The notes: generated from the sequence alone by a model not told the origin. A stretch of 5,781 nt of DNA from Bryobacterales bacterium (GCA_009697495.1 SHUN01000227.1:1-5781), one strand, 5' to 3'; shown: positions 1 to 5,737, counted from the first letter of the stretch. Numbers and translations: made by a program.

Positions 1-803
1 CGTGAAGTGCGGCGTGTTGGTGAAATTGAAAGCCTCCGCGCGGAATTGCACGTTAAACTTTTCCGTAACCGGGAACGACCGGAAGAGTCCGGCGTCCAAA
101 TTGAACGTCCCAGGGCTGTTGAGCAGATTAAAACCGGCAGTGCCGAAGCGCACTTCGGTCACTTCGGCGAACGCAGCCGGGTCATAGAACTTCTGGCGGG
201 GTCCGGTGCCGCCAAGCTTGGCGACGTTCGGCTTCACCAGATCGGCGCGCTGGGAGTTACCTGGTGCGTTCAGGGACGTCCCGGGCGCCGTAACGCTGAA
301 CGGTTGTCCGGTGTACATACTCGCCACGCCGTTGATTTGCCAGCCTCCCAGAATCGCCGTGCCAAAGCCCTGATTGAGCCAATTCTTGCCGCGCCCGAAC
401 GGCAGTTCGGCGATGCCGTGAATCTGCAGGTTGTGCGTGCGGTCGAGCGTTGTTCGCGCCCAATTGAGGGCGTAGAATTCAGGAATGCCGATAGCCGGAG
501 GCCCGTCCCCGTCCTCGTTCCCCGCGGTGCCCATACTCTTCGAGAACGTATAGGCAACGCCAACCTGGAGGCCGCGCGGAAGCAATACGAGCCCGCCCGA
601 CCCTGGATGGAGGTGGCGAGCAGGCCCGTTTCTGGAAAGAAAGAGCCGCCCGGAAAGGCTGCGGACATGGCGCGTTGCCGCATTGCGGCGAGTTGCGGGT
701 GTCGCAGTTCGCGGATTGAATCCGGCAGCGGCGGCGCGTTTAGCGCAGTTCTGATTTCCGCTTCGGAGAGGCCGGAAATTGACGGTTTGTGAACAGTCGG
801 CAT
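1..803 (-). pseudogene. Frameshifted, partial TonB-dependent receptor (Oar-like) C-terminal beta-barrel
   Basis: On the minus strand, positions 600 to 1 read without a stop as about 200 residues of an outer-membrane TonB-dependent receptor barrel. Landmarks in order are GVAYTFSKS, LDRTHNLQIHGIAELPFG, GGWQINGVASMYTGQPFSV, LNAPGN and FRAEAFNFTNTP. They match the same-order landmarks in the complete receptor at 902-4180 (TAYTWSK, FDRRHMFNQ, GGWQISSLVTFMTGQ, LNAPGN, FRVESYNFTNTP). Roughly the last 35-40 residues lie beyond position 1. Upstream of 600 this frame stops resembling a receptor. A different frame opens at an ATG (801-803) behind a GGAGG, and it encodes about 67 residues (MPTVHKPSISGLSEAEI...) with coding-like third positions but no family I recognise. 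One missing G in the GGG run at 601-603 would join the two frames. The product would still lack signal peptide, regulatory-like domain, plug and most of the barrel. It is best read as a decayed or recombined receptor copy. A sequencing error at the G run is possible, but would not restore a full-length receptor. Confidence 0.68.
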
Positions 804-901
804 AGCTCCTCCCTCGCCCAGAATGGCGTGTCTGTGTGGTGCCGTGAACCAGCCGCCGACATTGTAAGCTTGTCCGGCAGTCGCTGCGCAGCCCTTTCAG
901 T
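804..901. other. Short spacer between two receptor genes
   Basis: These 98 bases separate the stop of the complete receptor from the start of the broken one on the same strand. I see the ribosome-binding site at 806-812 and a 10-bp perfect palindrome, GCTGCGCAGC, at 883-892. There is no T-tract terminator and no convincing promoter, so co-transcription of the two genes is possible but not shown. Confidence 0.5.
806..812 (-). promoter_or_regulatory. Putative ribosome-binding site for the reading frame starting at 803
   Basis: The minus strand reads GGAGGAG just before the ATG at 801-803. The GGAGG core lies 4 bases from the ATG, which is somewhat short. It is the main reason to regard 803 as a used or formerly used start for the N-terminal part of the broken receptor gene. 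Confidence 0.45.
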
Positions 902-3900
902 TCAGAACATCAAGCGCAGCCCAAGCTGAACCTGCCGACTGCCGCCGTCGGCCGAACTGCCGATTCCGGCATTGGTAACCTGCCCGAAAGTGGCATTGCC
1001 GAAGCCACCGTCCGGGTTGGGATATTGCGGAGTGTTGGTGAAATTATAGCTTTCCACGCGGAATTCCAGCTTGAGCCGCTCCGTGATGGCGAAACGGCGG
1101 AATAGCGATAGGTCCACATTGCCGAAGCCGGGCCCGTGGAAGGCGTTGCGGCCTACGTTGCCGAAAGTATTGGCGGCGGGCGCGGTGAAAACCGTGGGAT
1201 CGAACCACGTCGGCTGGTTGCGGCCCGTGGCGCGAAAGTTGATCGTTCCCGTAGAGGGTAAAGCGCCGGCGCCTGTGTAGTTCGGGTTGTTGCCGTTACC
1301 TGGGGCGTTGAGCGTGGCCGCCGGCGCGGAGATATTCATGGACTGGCCCGTCATGAACGTCACGAGGCTCGAGATCTGCCATCCGCCGAGAAGTTGGCTG
1401 GCGGCTCCGGATGTGGCCAGGCGCTTCCCTTTTCCGAACGGCATTTCCCAGATGTAGCTCTGATTGAACATGTGCCGCCGGTCGAAGTCGGCCCCGGCCC
1501 GGGAGCGCTTCGGGTTGATGTAGTAGGCGAACCCGCCGTTATCGTTTGAGATGTCGATGGCCTTCGACCACGTGTAAGCCGTTGTCATCGAGAAGCCCCC
1601 CGAGAAGCGCCGGTCGAATTTGATCTGGAGCGAGTTGTAACTGTTCGAAGTCCCGATGAAGCTGAAGTTTGTGTCGGTGTCGCGGCGGAATTTGGGCCAC
1701 AGCGGCCGTCCGTCACGCCCTGCGCCGAGGATCAGCCCGGGATTGGCGTTGAACAAGGTGGGAATTCGAGTCCCTTTGTTGCCTACATAGGCAACATCCA
1801 GGGTTAACTTACCGGGAAGCGCCCGTTGCACGGCGAGGTTGTAGCTCTGGATGTAGCCTTCGCGATAGTCGAGCGGAATCACGTCGTAGTTTTGATTGGG
1901 AGCGTTACGGATGATGCCGTCGGCGGGCACGTTGAAGGGCAGAGGCGCCGGCAGGCCATCGGCCATGCGGCCGGCCGCGACGAAGGAGTTTGCCGGGTTG
2001 AAAGCGTTGTTCTGCCGGACGGGAAAGTTGTAGGCGTAGGCGTTATTCGCGTACGGAATGTAGCTGATACCGTAGCCCGTGCGAATGACGGTCTTTTCGT
2101 CGAAGCGGTAACTGATTCCGAAGCGCGGCGCGAAATTGGTGTAGTAGTTCTTCCGGCCCATATTACTTGGATTGTTGCCGACGCCGGCGACGATCAACGA
2201 ATTGGTATCGATGTCGTAGTTGGAAAAGCCGCCCTTGAGACGCGGCGTGGCCGGCGGATAGAGTTCGTGGCGGACGCCGATGTCGACGGTGAGTTTCTTC
2301 GAGACCTGCCATTTATCCTGCACGTAGGAGAAGAACGGGAACTGAACGTACTCGGGGAAGGCCGAGAGAAGATCGCGCCCGAAGTCGTTCGGTTGATCGA
2401 GAAGGAAGGCCGCGTAGGCGTTGGCGAAACCCTGGTTCGGGTCACCGTTGCGGCCGGTCTGGCCGGAACGGAAACGATACTGTCCTCGAAGGGAATAGAC
2501 TTGGGTCTGGAGTAAGCCGTCGCGGTTGAAGCGGAGGTCCGCGCCGAATTTCACCGTGTGCTTGCCGAGGGTCCTGGTCCAGTTGTTGATGAAGTTCCAA
2601 TTGGTTTCAAAGCGAATCCACGGCAGCGAAAGCGAATAGCCCACAATGGGGTTGGAGTAGCCTTGGACATCGATGTTGGTGAGACCGGAGGTGAGATCGG
2701 AGATGTTGACGCCGCGGATGCCGATGGCATCGGACGCCTTGGTGCCGTAATCGGTGGCATAAGCGTCGTTGCGGTAGCGCATCAGACCGACGCGGACTTC
2801 GGTTATTAGCGTGGGAGAAACGACGCGGGTAAAATTGAGGCCTGCCGACTGTGTCTTGGTAACCCCGGTTCCCGCAAAGCCTCCATTCGCGGGTCCGCCC
2901 TGAGCGCCGTACTGCGGCGGGTCCGTAACGGTGGGCTTCTGGTAGGAATAGCGGATGCTGACGCGGTTGTTCTCGTTAAAGTTGTGATCGACTTTGGCGT
3001 CGAAGCCGTCTGTGTCCTTGGCGCGGACCGTGCTCCCTTCAAAGTTTACGCCAGTGGCGTTTGACGAAGTGGCGTTGGGAATGAGTGAGTTGATGCGGGC
3101 CGCGATCGGCGAGATGCGGGAGGCCGGAACGATGTTGCCGGAGAAAGGTGTGCGGTTGGTTCCGTCCGGATTGCCGGTGGTGGGGTCGTAAATGGTAGTA
3201 GGCGATTGCGAAAGGTCGCCGGCGCGGAAAGCGGCGGTCGGAATGGCAAACCGCTGGCCTTTACCGAGTCGGTCGCGGATGCCAAGATAGTCGCTGAAGA
3301 AGAAGGTTTTATTCTTGACGATCGCGCCGCCGAAGGTCGCGCCCAGGTAGTTGTATGTGATGGGCGGCTTGAGCAGGAGGTCCGTGCGGCGGGCGGCAAG
3401 GGCGCTGACACGGTTGAACTCGTAAAGGCTGCCGTGAAAGTCGTTAGCGCCGGACTTGATGCTGACGTTCATGACTGCCCCGCCGGCGCGGCCCATTTCG
3501 GCTTCGTAGTTCGACGTAGTGACATCGACGGTCTGAATGGCTTCAGCGGGCGGGATGTAGACGGTTAGCAGGCCGGTGCGGTGATTGTTATCGAGGCCCT
3601 CGAACTGGACGTTGTTGGCCATGCGGGACTGGCCGTTGACGCGCGACTGCATGGAGTCGTTCGAGTTGAAGAACTCCGAGTGGTTGCGCTGGGCGCGGGC
3701 GGCGCCGGGGACGAGGTTGACGAGGCCCTGGAAGTTGCGGTTCTGCGTGAGCGGAAGTTCCGAGACCTGGCGCTGGTCCATGGTGCGGCCGGTGTCGGTG
3801 CGGTCCGTTTGCAGAGAGGGCAGTTCGGCGGTTACATCGATCTGTTCGGTGACCTGGCCCGGCTGCAACTGGAAGTCGACGCGGGTGGTGGAATTGATGG

Positions 3901-4180
3901 TGACCTCCACGCGGTCGCGGACGGACTTGCGAAAGCCGGCGAGTTCGACCGAAACGCTGTAGATACCGGTAGGCAGGTTCGAAAACGTGTAGGTGCCGGC
4001 CTCGGCGGATTGAACCGCGCGGGTAAAGTTGGTGTTGAGTTCGAGAACGGTGACTTTGGCGCTCTGCACGACAGCGCCGGTCGAGTCGGAGACGGTGCCG
4101 AGGACGGTGCCGTTCAAGGCTTGGCCAAAGGAGGGCGCGGCGAGGGCCATCGACAAGAAAAACACGCGTAGCTGAAGCAT
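902..4180 (-). CDS. TonB-dependent receptor, Oar-like, with N-terminal carboxypeptidase-regulatory-like domain
   Basis: This predicted outer-membrane protein of 1092 residues should import a large substrate (in this family typically oligosaccharides, peptides or metal chelates) using energy from TonB-ExbBD. Its substrate cannot be read from sequence. Residues 1-21 form a signal peptide with a hydrophobic core (VFFLSMALAA) and likely cleavage after FGQA. Residues about 22-107 are a carboxypeptidase-regulatory-like beta-sandwich (GTVSDSTGAVV, GTYTFSNLPTGIYSVSVELAGF). Residues about 110-250 are the plug, with ELPLTQNRNFQGLVNLVPGA, the family hallmark FEGLDNN and GGAVMNVSIKSGANDFHGS. The rest is a beta-barrel ending VQLGLRLMF, whose terminal Phe is typical of BAM-assembled proteins. 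Length is normal for Acidobacteriota receptors of this type. The ATG is supported by the signal peptide and by AGGAG 11 bases upstream. I see no frameshift. An IS3-family element ends only 38 bp upstream, so expression has probably changed. No partner gene for substrate processing is in view. Confidence 0.95.
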   Translation of the reverse strand: MLQLRVFFLSMALAAPSFGQALNGTVLGTVSDSTGAVVQSAKVTVLELNTNFTRAVQSAEAGTYTFSNLPTGIYSVSVELAGFRKSVRDRVEVTINSTTRVDFQLQPGQVTEQIDVTAELPSLQTDRTDTGRTMDQRQVSELPLTQNRNFQGLVNLVPGAARAQRNHSEFFNSNDSMQSRVNGQSRMANNVQFEGLDNNHRTGLLTVYIPPAEAIQTVDVTTSNYEAEMGRAGGAVMNVSIKSGANDFHGSLYEFNRVSALAARRTDLLLKPPITYNYLGATFGGAIVKNKTFFFSDYLGIRDRLGKGQRFAIPTAAFRAGDLSQSPTTIYDPTTGNPDGTNRTPFSGNIVPASRISPIAARINSLIPNATSSNATGVNFEGSTVRAKDTDGFDAKVDHNFNENNRVSIRYSYQKPTVTDPPQYGAQGGPANGGFAGTGVTKTQSAGLNFTRVVSPTLITEVRVGLMRYRNDAYATDYGTKASDAIGIRGVNISDLTSGLTNIDVQGYSNPIVGYSLSLPWIRFETNWNFINNWTRTLGKHTVKFGADLRFNRDGLLQTQVYSLRGQYRFRSGQTGRNGDPNQGFANAYAAFLLDQPNDFGRDLLSAFPEYVQFPFFSYVQDKWQVSKKLTVDIGVRHELYPPATPRLKGGFSNYDIDTNSLIVAGVGNNPSNMGRKNYYTNFAPRFGISYRFDEKTVIRTGYGISYIPYANNAYAYNFPVRQNNAFNPANSFVAAGRMADGLPAPLPFNVPADGIIRNAPNQNYDVIPLDYREGYIQSYNLAVQRALPGKLTLDVAYVGNKGTRIPTLFNANPGLILGAGRDGRPLWPKFRRDTDTNFSFIGTSNSYNSLQIKFDRRFSGGFSMTTAYTWSKAIDISNDNGGFAYYINPKRSRAGADFDRRHMFNQSYIWEMPFGKGKRLATSGAASQLLGGWQISSLVTFMTGQSMNISAPAATLNAPGNGNNPNYTGAGALPSTGTINFRATGRNQPTWFDPTVFTAPAANTFGNVGRNAFHGPGFGNVDLSLFRRFAITERLKLEFRVESYNFTNTPQYPNPDGGFGNATFGQVTNAGIGSSADGGSRQVQLGLRLMF

Positions 4181-4191
4181 ATTGGATCAGA

Positions 4192-4196
4192 CTCCT
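4192..4196 (-). promoter_or_regulatory. Ribosome-binding site of the TonB-dependent receptor
   Basis: The minus strand reads AGGAG with 11 bases before the ATG at 4178-4180. It lies outside the insertion sequence, so the element left the receptor's translation start intact. Confidence 0.7.
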
Positions 4197-4213
4197 GGTA
4201 GGGCAAGTCTATC

Positions 4214-4217
4214 TATA
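4214..4217. repeat. TATA copy flanking the IS on the receptor side (possible target-site duplication)
   Basis: TATA here pairs with TATA at 5606-5609 on the other side of the element. A 4-bp direct repeat is within the 3-5 bp typical of IS3-family insertion. One extra base (G at 4218, G at 5605) lies between each TATA and the canonical TGG...CCA termini. TATA is also self-complementary, so it cannot be told apart from an extension of the inverted repeats. Confidence 0.45.
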
Positions 4218-4218
4218 G

Positions 4219-4239
4219 TGGACCCCAAAGTCAAGACCA
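4219..4239. repeat. Right terminal inverted repeat (IRR)
   Basis: TGGACCCCAAAGTCAAGACC(A) matches the reverse complement of 5584-5604 at 17 of 21 positions. The outer block TGGACCCCA and the inner block AGACCA are perfect, with the mismatches clustered between them. Two blocks of this kind are common in IS3-family ends, where the inner part usually binds transposase. Confidence 0.88.
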
Positions 4240-4295
4240 ATTTTGGGCTTGTTTAAGTTATTCTCGACGGGCGTTCCAACCATGACCAAAACCAT

Positions 4296-4332
4296 CCGGC
4301 GCGTAGGCGACCGAAGGTCGCCAAGCGTCCGG
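4296..4332 (-). terminator. Long imperfect hairpin in the IS tail; possible weak terminator
   Basis: The core is a perfect 7-bp stem with a 3-base loop: GGCGACC (4306-4312), GAA, GGTCGCC (4316-4322). An outer arm pairs CCGG (4296-4297 and 4298-4299) plus GCG (4301-4303) with CGTCCGG (4326-4332), with one bulged C and one G-U pair. In the minus direction, just after the stem, comes ATGGTTTTGG, which contains only four Ts. It could dampen read-through from the transposase into the receptor, or be a palindromic repeat with no termination role. Confidence 0.35.
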
Positions 4333-4341
4333 CCATTTCCA

Positions 4342-4378
4342 TGGACGACCGACGCCCCGAAGGGGCGGAGGAAGTCCA
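4342..4378. repeat. Second compound hairpin in the IS tail
   Basis: The inner stem is CGCCCC (4353-4358), GAA loop, GGGGCG (4362-4367), a perfect 6-bp stem. The outer stem pairs TGGAC (4342-4346) with GTCCA (4374-4378). It shares the GAA triloop and GC-rich stem of the neighbouring hairpin, suggesting a pair of related structures. No T-tract follows on either strand. Confidence 0.4.
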
Positions 4379-4419
4379 CCATTGTTTTCCATTCCGGGCT
4401 TTCCAGCTTTTTCTTCCCC

Positions 4420-5229
4420 TCACGCCGCACCTCCCTGGAACACCGTTGCCGGCGGCTGGTTGCCTAGGCTTTGGTGCGGCCTCTCCTGGTTGTAGAACTC
4501 GAACCACTTCCCAATGCCCGCTCGAGCCTCCGGCACTACCCCATACTCCTTCAGGTAGACCTCTTCGTACTTCAGCGACCGCCACAACCGCTCTATGAAG
4601 ATGTTATCGAAACAGCGCCCCCGTCCGTCCATGCTGATCGCGATGCCGCGCTTCTCCAATTCCCCCCTGAACTTCTCGCTCGTGAACTGCGACCCTTGGT
4701 CGCTGTTGAACATCTCCGGCCGCCCCCGCCTCAACGCGGCTTTCAGCGCCTCCACGCAGAAGTCCACCTCCATCGTCAACGACAAGGACCAACTCAGCAC
4801 GTACCGGCTGTACCAGTCCATCACCGCCACCAGGTACACAAATCCGCCCCTCAGCCGGATGTAGGTGATGTCCGTGCTCCACACCTGGTTCACCCGCCTC
4901 ACTTCAACCCCCTTCAACAAATACGGGTAGATCTTGTGCCCTTCCCCAGCCTGGCTTACCTTTGGCTTCGGATACACCGCTTCGATTCCCATCACCTCCA
5001 TCAGCCGCTTCACCCGCTTCCGGTTCACCTCCTGCCCCTGCTCCTCCAGCCACAGCTTCAGCCGCCGGCTCCCGTAAAACGGATGCCGCGTGTACTCTTC
5101 ATCCAGCATCCGCATCAGCTTCAGGTTCTCTTCGCTTTCTCCCACCGGCTCGTAGTACAGTCCCGACCGATTCACCCCCAATAGCTCGCACTGCCGCCGC
5201 ACACTGATCTCTGCATGGCCCGCTTCCAC
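4420..5229 (-). CDS. IS3-family transposase OrfB (DDE integrase catalytic part)
   Basis: This is the catalytic half of the transposase, which cuts and joins IS ends through a retroviral-integrase-type fold. Residues about 7-26 (EISVRRQCELLGVNRSGLYY) are the usual N-terminal helix-turn-helix-like segment. About 45-105 (YTRHPFYGSRRLKLWL, VNRKRVKRLMEVMGIEAVYP) are the HTH_21-like DNA-binding region. The rve catalytic core follows: D120 in STDITYIRL, D177 in NSDQGSQFTS and E213 in FIERLWRSLKYEEVYL. The spacing between D177 and E213 is 35 residues, the IS3 signature. The C-terminus carries FYNQERPHQSLGNQPP. The first codon of the 269-residue frame is GTG (5227-5229), but this is probably not the main start. 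The frame is open upstream to the A9 run in orfA, and a -1 shift there gives a continuous 372-residue OrfAB protein. No inactivating change is visible. Confidence 0.93.
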   Translation of the reverse strand: MEAGHAEISVRRQCELLGVNRSGLYYEPVGESEENLKLMRMLDEEYTRHPFYGSRRLKLWLEEQGQEVNRKRVKRLMEVMGIEAVYPKPKVSQAGEGHKIYPYLLKGVEVRRVNQVWSTDITYIRLRGGFVYLVAVMDWYSRYVLSWSLSLTMEVDFCVEALKAALRRGRPEMFNSDQGSQFTSEKFRGELEKRGIAISMDGRGRCFDNIFIERLWRSLKYEEVYLKEYGVVPEARAGIGKWFEFYNQERPHQSLGNQPPATVFQGGAA

Positions 5230-5246
5230 CTGCTCGCGCCCCTGGC

Positions 5247-5537
5247 TCAGTCCAGCAGACCTACTTTTTTTTTGAGCCAGTCCAACTCCACCTTCAGCCG
5301 CCCGATCTCCTCATATAAGGCGTCCTTCTCCACCTCCTCTCCCCCTCGCTTCTGCTTGCGCCCATCTACGAATAGCTCCGGCATCTGCTCCGTCGCCGTC
5401 TTCCTCCACTGCCCGATCTGCACCGGGTGCACATGGTACTGCGAGGCCAACTGGCTCAGCGGACGCTCCCCCCGGATTGCCTCTACCGCCACCTTCGCCT
5501 TGAACTTCGGACTGTACTGCTTTCGCGTCGTCGTCAT
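5247..5537 (-). CDS. IS3-family transposase OrfA (helix-turn-helix and leucine zipper)
   Basis: OrfA (96 residues) is the DNA-binding half of the transposase and binds the inverted repeats. Residues about 6-46 (QYSPKFKAKVAVEAIRGERP, LSQLASQYHVHPVQIGQW) form the HTH_Tnp_1 helix-turn-helix. About 68-91 (EVEKDALYEEIGRLKVELDW, then LKKK) form a leucine-zipper-like coiled coil used for oligomerisation in this family. The ATG at 5535-5537 is preceded by AAGGAG (5541-5546) with a short 3-base spacer. The frame ends in a TGA at 5247-5249, 18 bases before the first codon of orfB, and is in the 0 frame relative to an orfB frame at -1. OrfA alone usually acts as a regulator of transposition. Confidence 0.92.
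   Translation of the reverse strand: MTTTRKQYSPKFKAKVAVEAIRGERPLSQLASQYHVHPVQIGQWRKTATEQMPELFVDGRKQKRGGEEVEKDALYEEIGRLKVELDWLKKKVGLLD
5265..5273 (-). promoter_or_regulatory. A9 slippery site for -1 frameshifting (OrfAB fusion)
   Basis: The minus strand has nine As followed by G, read in the orfA frame as AAA AAA AAA GTA. This holds an A-AAA-AAA slippery heptamer. A -1 slip gives LKKK followed by SRSAGLSQGREQ and then the orfB frame with no stop, for a total of 372 residues. A weak downstream stem can form between CTGCT (minus, 5258-5254) and AGCAG (minus, 5234-5230). A run of nine As could also cause transcriptional slippage. Confidence 0.85.
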
Positions 5538-5540
5538 CCT

Positions 5541-5546
5541 CTCTCC
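5541..5546 (-). promoter_or_regulatory. Ribosome-binding site of orfA
   Basis: The minus strand reads AAGGAG, then AGG, then the ATG of orfA. The spacing is short, but it supports this start, which also gives OrfA the normal length and a complete helix-turn-helix. Confidence 0.6.
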
Positions 5547-5583
5547 TTGCCTTACGACTCCGCCGAAATTCTAACTTATTGCC

Positions 5584-5604
5584 TGGTCTGAATTCTGGGG
5601 TCCA
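5584..5604. repeat. Left terminal inverted repeat (IRL), orfA side
   Basis: The reverse complement of this stretch begins TGGACCCCAGAATTCAGACC and matches 4219-4239 at 17 of 21 positions. The outer nine bases and the inner AGACCA are identical in both ends. Confidence 0.88.
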
Positions 5605-5633
5605 GTATAATTATCACCCTTCCGTCAAGTCAA
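5604..5633 (-). promoter_or_regulatory. Promoter reading into the transposase; -10 spans the IS boundary
   Basis: The -35 is TTGACT (5628-5633, 5 of 6 to consensus), the spacer 18 bp and the -10 TATACT (5604-5609, 5 of 6). The -35 is entirely in host DNA and the last base of the -10 comes from the IS end. This is the best sigma70-like promoter I see in the window. It would start transcription near 5597, about 60 bases before orfA. A second TTGAC (5623-5628, TTGACG) overlaps the -35 but is badly spaced. Confidence 0.6.
5606..5609. repeat. TATA copy flanking the IS on the orfA side (possible target-site duplication)
   Basis: This is the partner of 4214-4217 and forms the core of the TATACT -10 box used by the transposase promoter. 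The single G at 5605 between it and the CCA terminus leaves the exact duplication boundary uncertain. Confidence 0.45.
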
Positions 5634-5640
5634 AGAATTA

Positions 5641-5663
5641 TCCAATACAAGATGATCCTGAAA
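5641..5663. repeat. 23-bp direct repeat, copy 1
   Basis: The unit begins TCCAATACAAGATGATCC and ends TGAAA. It recurs without mismatch at 5675-5697, with start-to-start spacing of 34 bp. Similarity continues weakly after each copy (GGAGAA against CGGAGAGG), allowing a 2-base gap. The copy lies just upstream of the split promoter. Confidence 0.9.
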
Positions 5664-5674
5664 GGAGAATGGAT

Positions 5675-5697
5675 TCCAATACAAGATGATCCTGAAA
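5675..5697. repeat. 23-bp direct repeat, copy 2
   Basis: This is an exact second copy of 5641-5663, separated from it by 11 bases. The 34-bp period is not a multiple of three, so the repeat is unlikely to be protein-coding. It could be a pair of regulator- or recombinase-binding sites, or a simple tandem duplication. Confidence 0.9.
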
Positions 5698-5737
5698 ACG
5701 GAGAGGCAAGGCGGTCTGCGGCCGGGTGCAAATACAA

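Larger units (their letters stand above)
4206..4240 (-). promoter_or_regulatory. Possible hybrid promoter for the receptor at the IS end
   Basis: Two overlapping sigma70-like arrangements read outward from the IS into the receptor. One has -35 TTGACT (4229-4234, inside the inverted repeat), a 17-bp spacer and -10 TAGACT (4206-4211, host DNA). The other has -35 TTGGTC (4235-4240), a 17-bp spacer and -10 TATAGA (4212-4217). The first has the better -35 (5 of 6) but would start transcription almost at the Shine-Dalgarno. The second leaves a leader of about 25 nt but its -35 matches only 3 of 6. Both are matches by eye only. Confidence 0.4.
4240..4419. other. Non-coding 3' tail of the IS
   Basis: This stretch between the orfB stop and the inverted repeat holds no convincing gene. 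A 73-codon minus-strand frame (4209-4430) crosses it, but it begins inside orfB and runs out through the IS end. The visible content is two hairpins, at 4296-4332 and 4342-4378. The tail is long for an IS3-family element, in which orfB normally ends much nearer the inverted repeat. Confidence 0.6.
4219..5604 (-). mobile_element. Complete IS3-family insertion sequence, about 1386 bp
   Basis: The element starts TGGACCCC at 4219 and ends GGGGTCCA at 5604, the TG...CA termini expected for the IS3 family. The terminal 21 bases match as inverted repeats at 17 of 21 positions. Inside are orfA and orfB on the minus strand, so 5604 is the left (orfA-proximal) end and 4219 the right end. Size, two overlapping frames, an A9 slippery run and an intact DD(35)E triad all fit an autonomous, recently active copy. 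Unusually, about 200 bp of non-coding DNA lies between the orfB stop and the right end. I did not assign it to a subgroup or named IS. Confidence 0.9.

Noticed and set aside
7..792. 261-codon open frame on the plus strand
   Set aside because: It is the antisense of the receptor barrel fragment: the opposite strand gives a clear family match (GVAYTFSKS, FNFTNTP), while this frame resembles nothing and exists because of high GC.
883..892. GCTGCGCAGC palindrome as a terminator after the receptor
   Set aside because: It is a 10-bp palindrome without room for a loop and without a T-tract, upstream of the next gene's start.
1826..2515. 229-codon plus-strand open frame inside the receptor gene
   Set aside because: It is entirely antisense to the well-supported receptor and has a low-complexity V/G/E/D-rich composition typical of shadow frames in GC-rich genes.
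3581..4171. 196-codon plus-strand open frame
   Set aside because: It is antisense to the receptor's signal peptide, regulatory-like domain and plug, which match their families well. The translation is a repetitive V/G/A/D/E shadow.
4209..4430. 73-codon minus-strand frame in the IS tail
   Set aside because: It starts inside the end of orfB with no spacing to an AGGGAG, crosses both hairpins and the inverted repeat, and ends in host DNA. No family resemblance was seen.
4471..5184. 237-codon plus-strand open frame within the IS
   Set aside because: It is antisense to orfB, which has all DDE motifs. The P/H/L-rich translation is a shadow.
5641..5697. Possible CRISPR array
   Set aside because: There are only two repeat units, with an 11-base gap instead of a spacer of about 30 bases, and no cas genes nearby.
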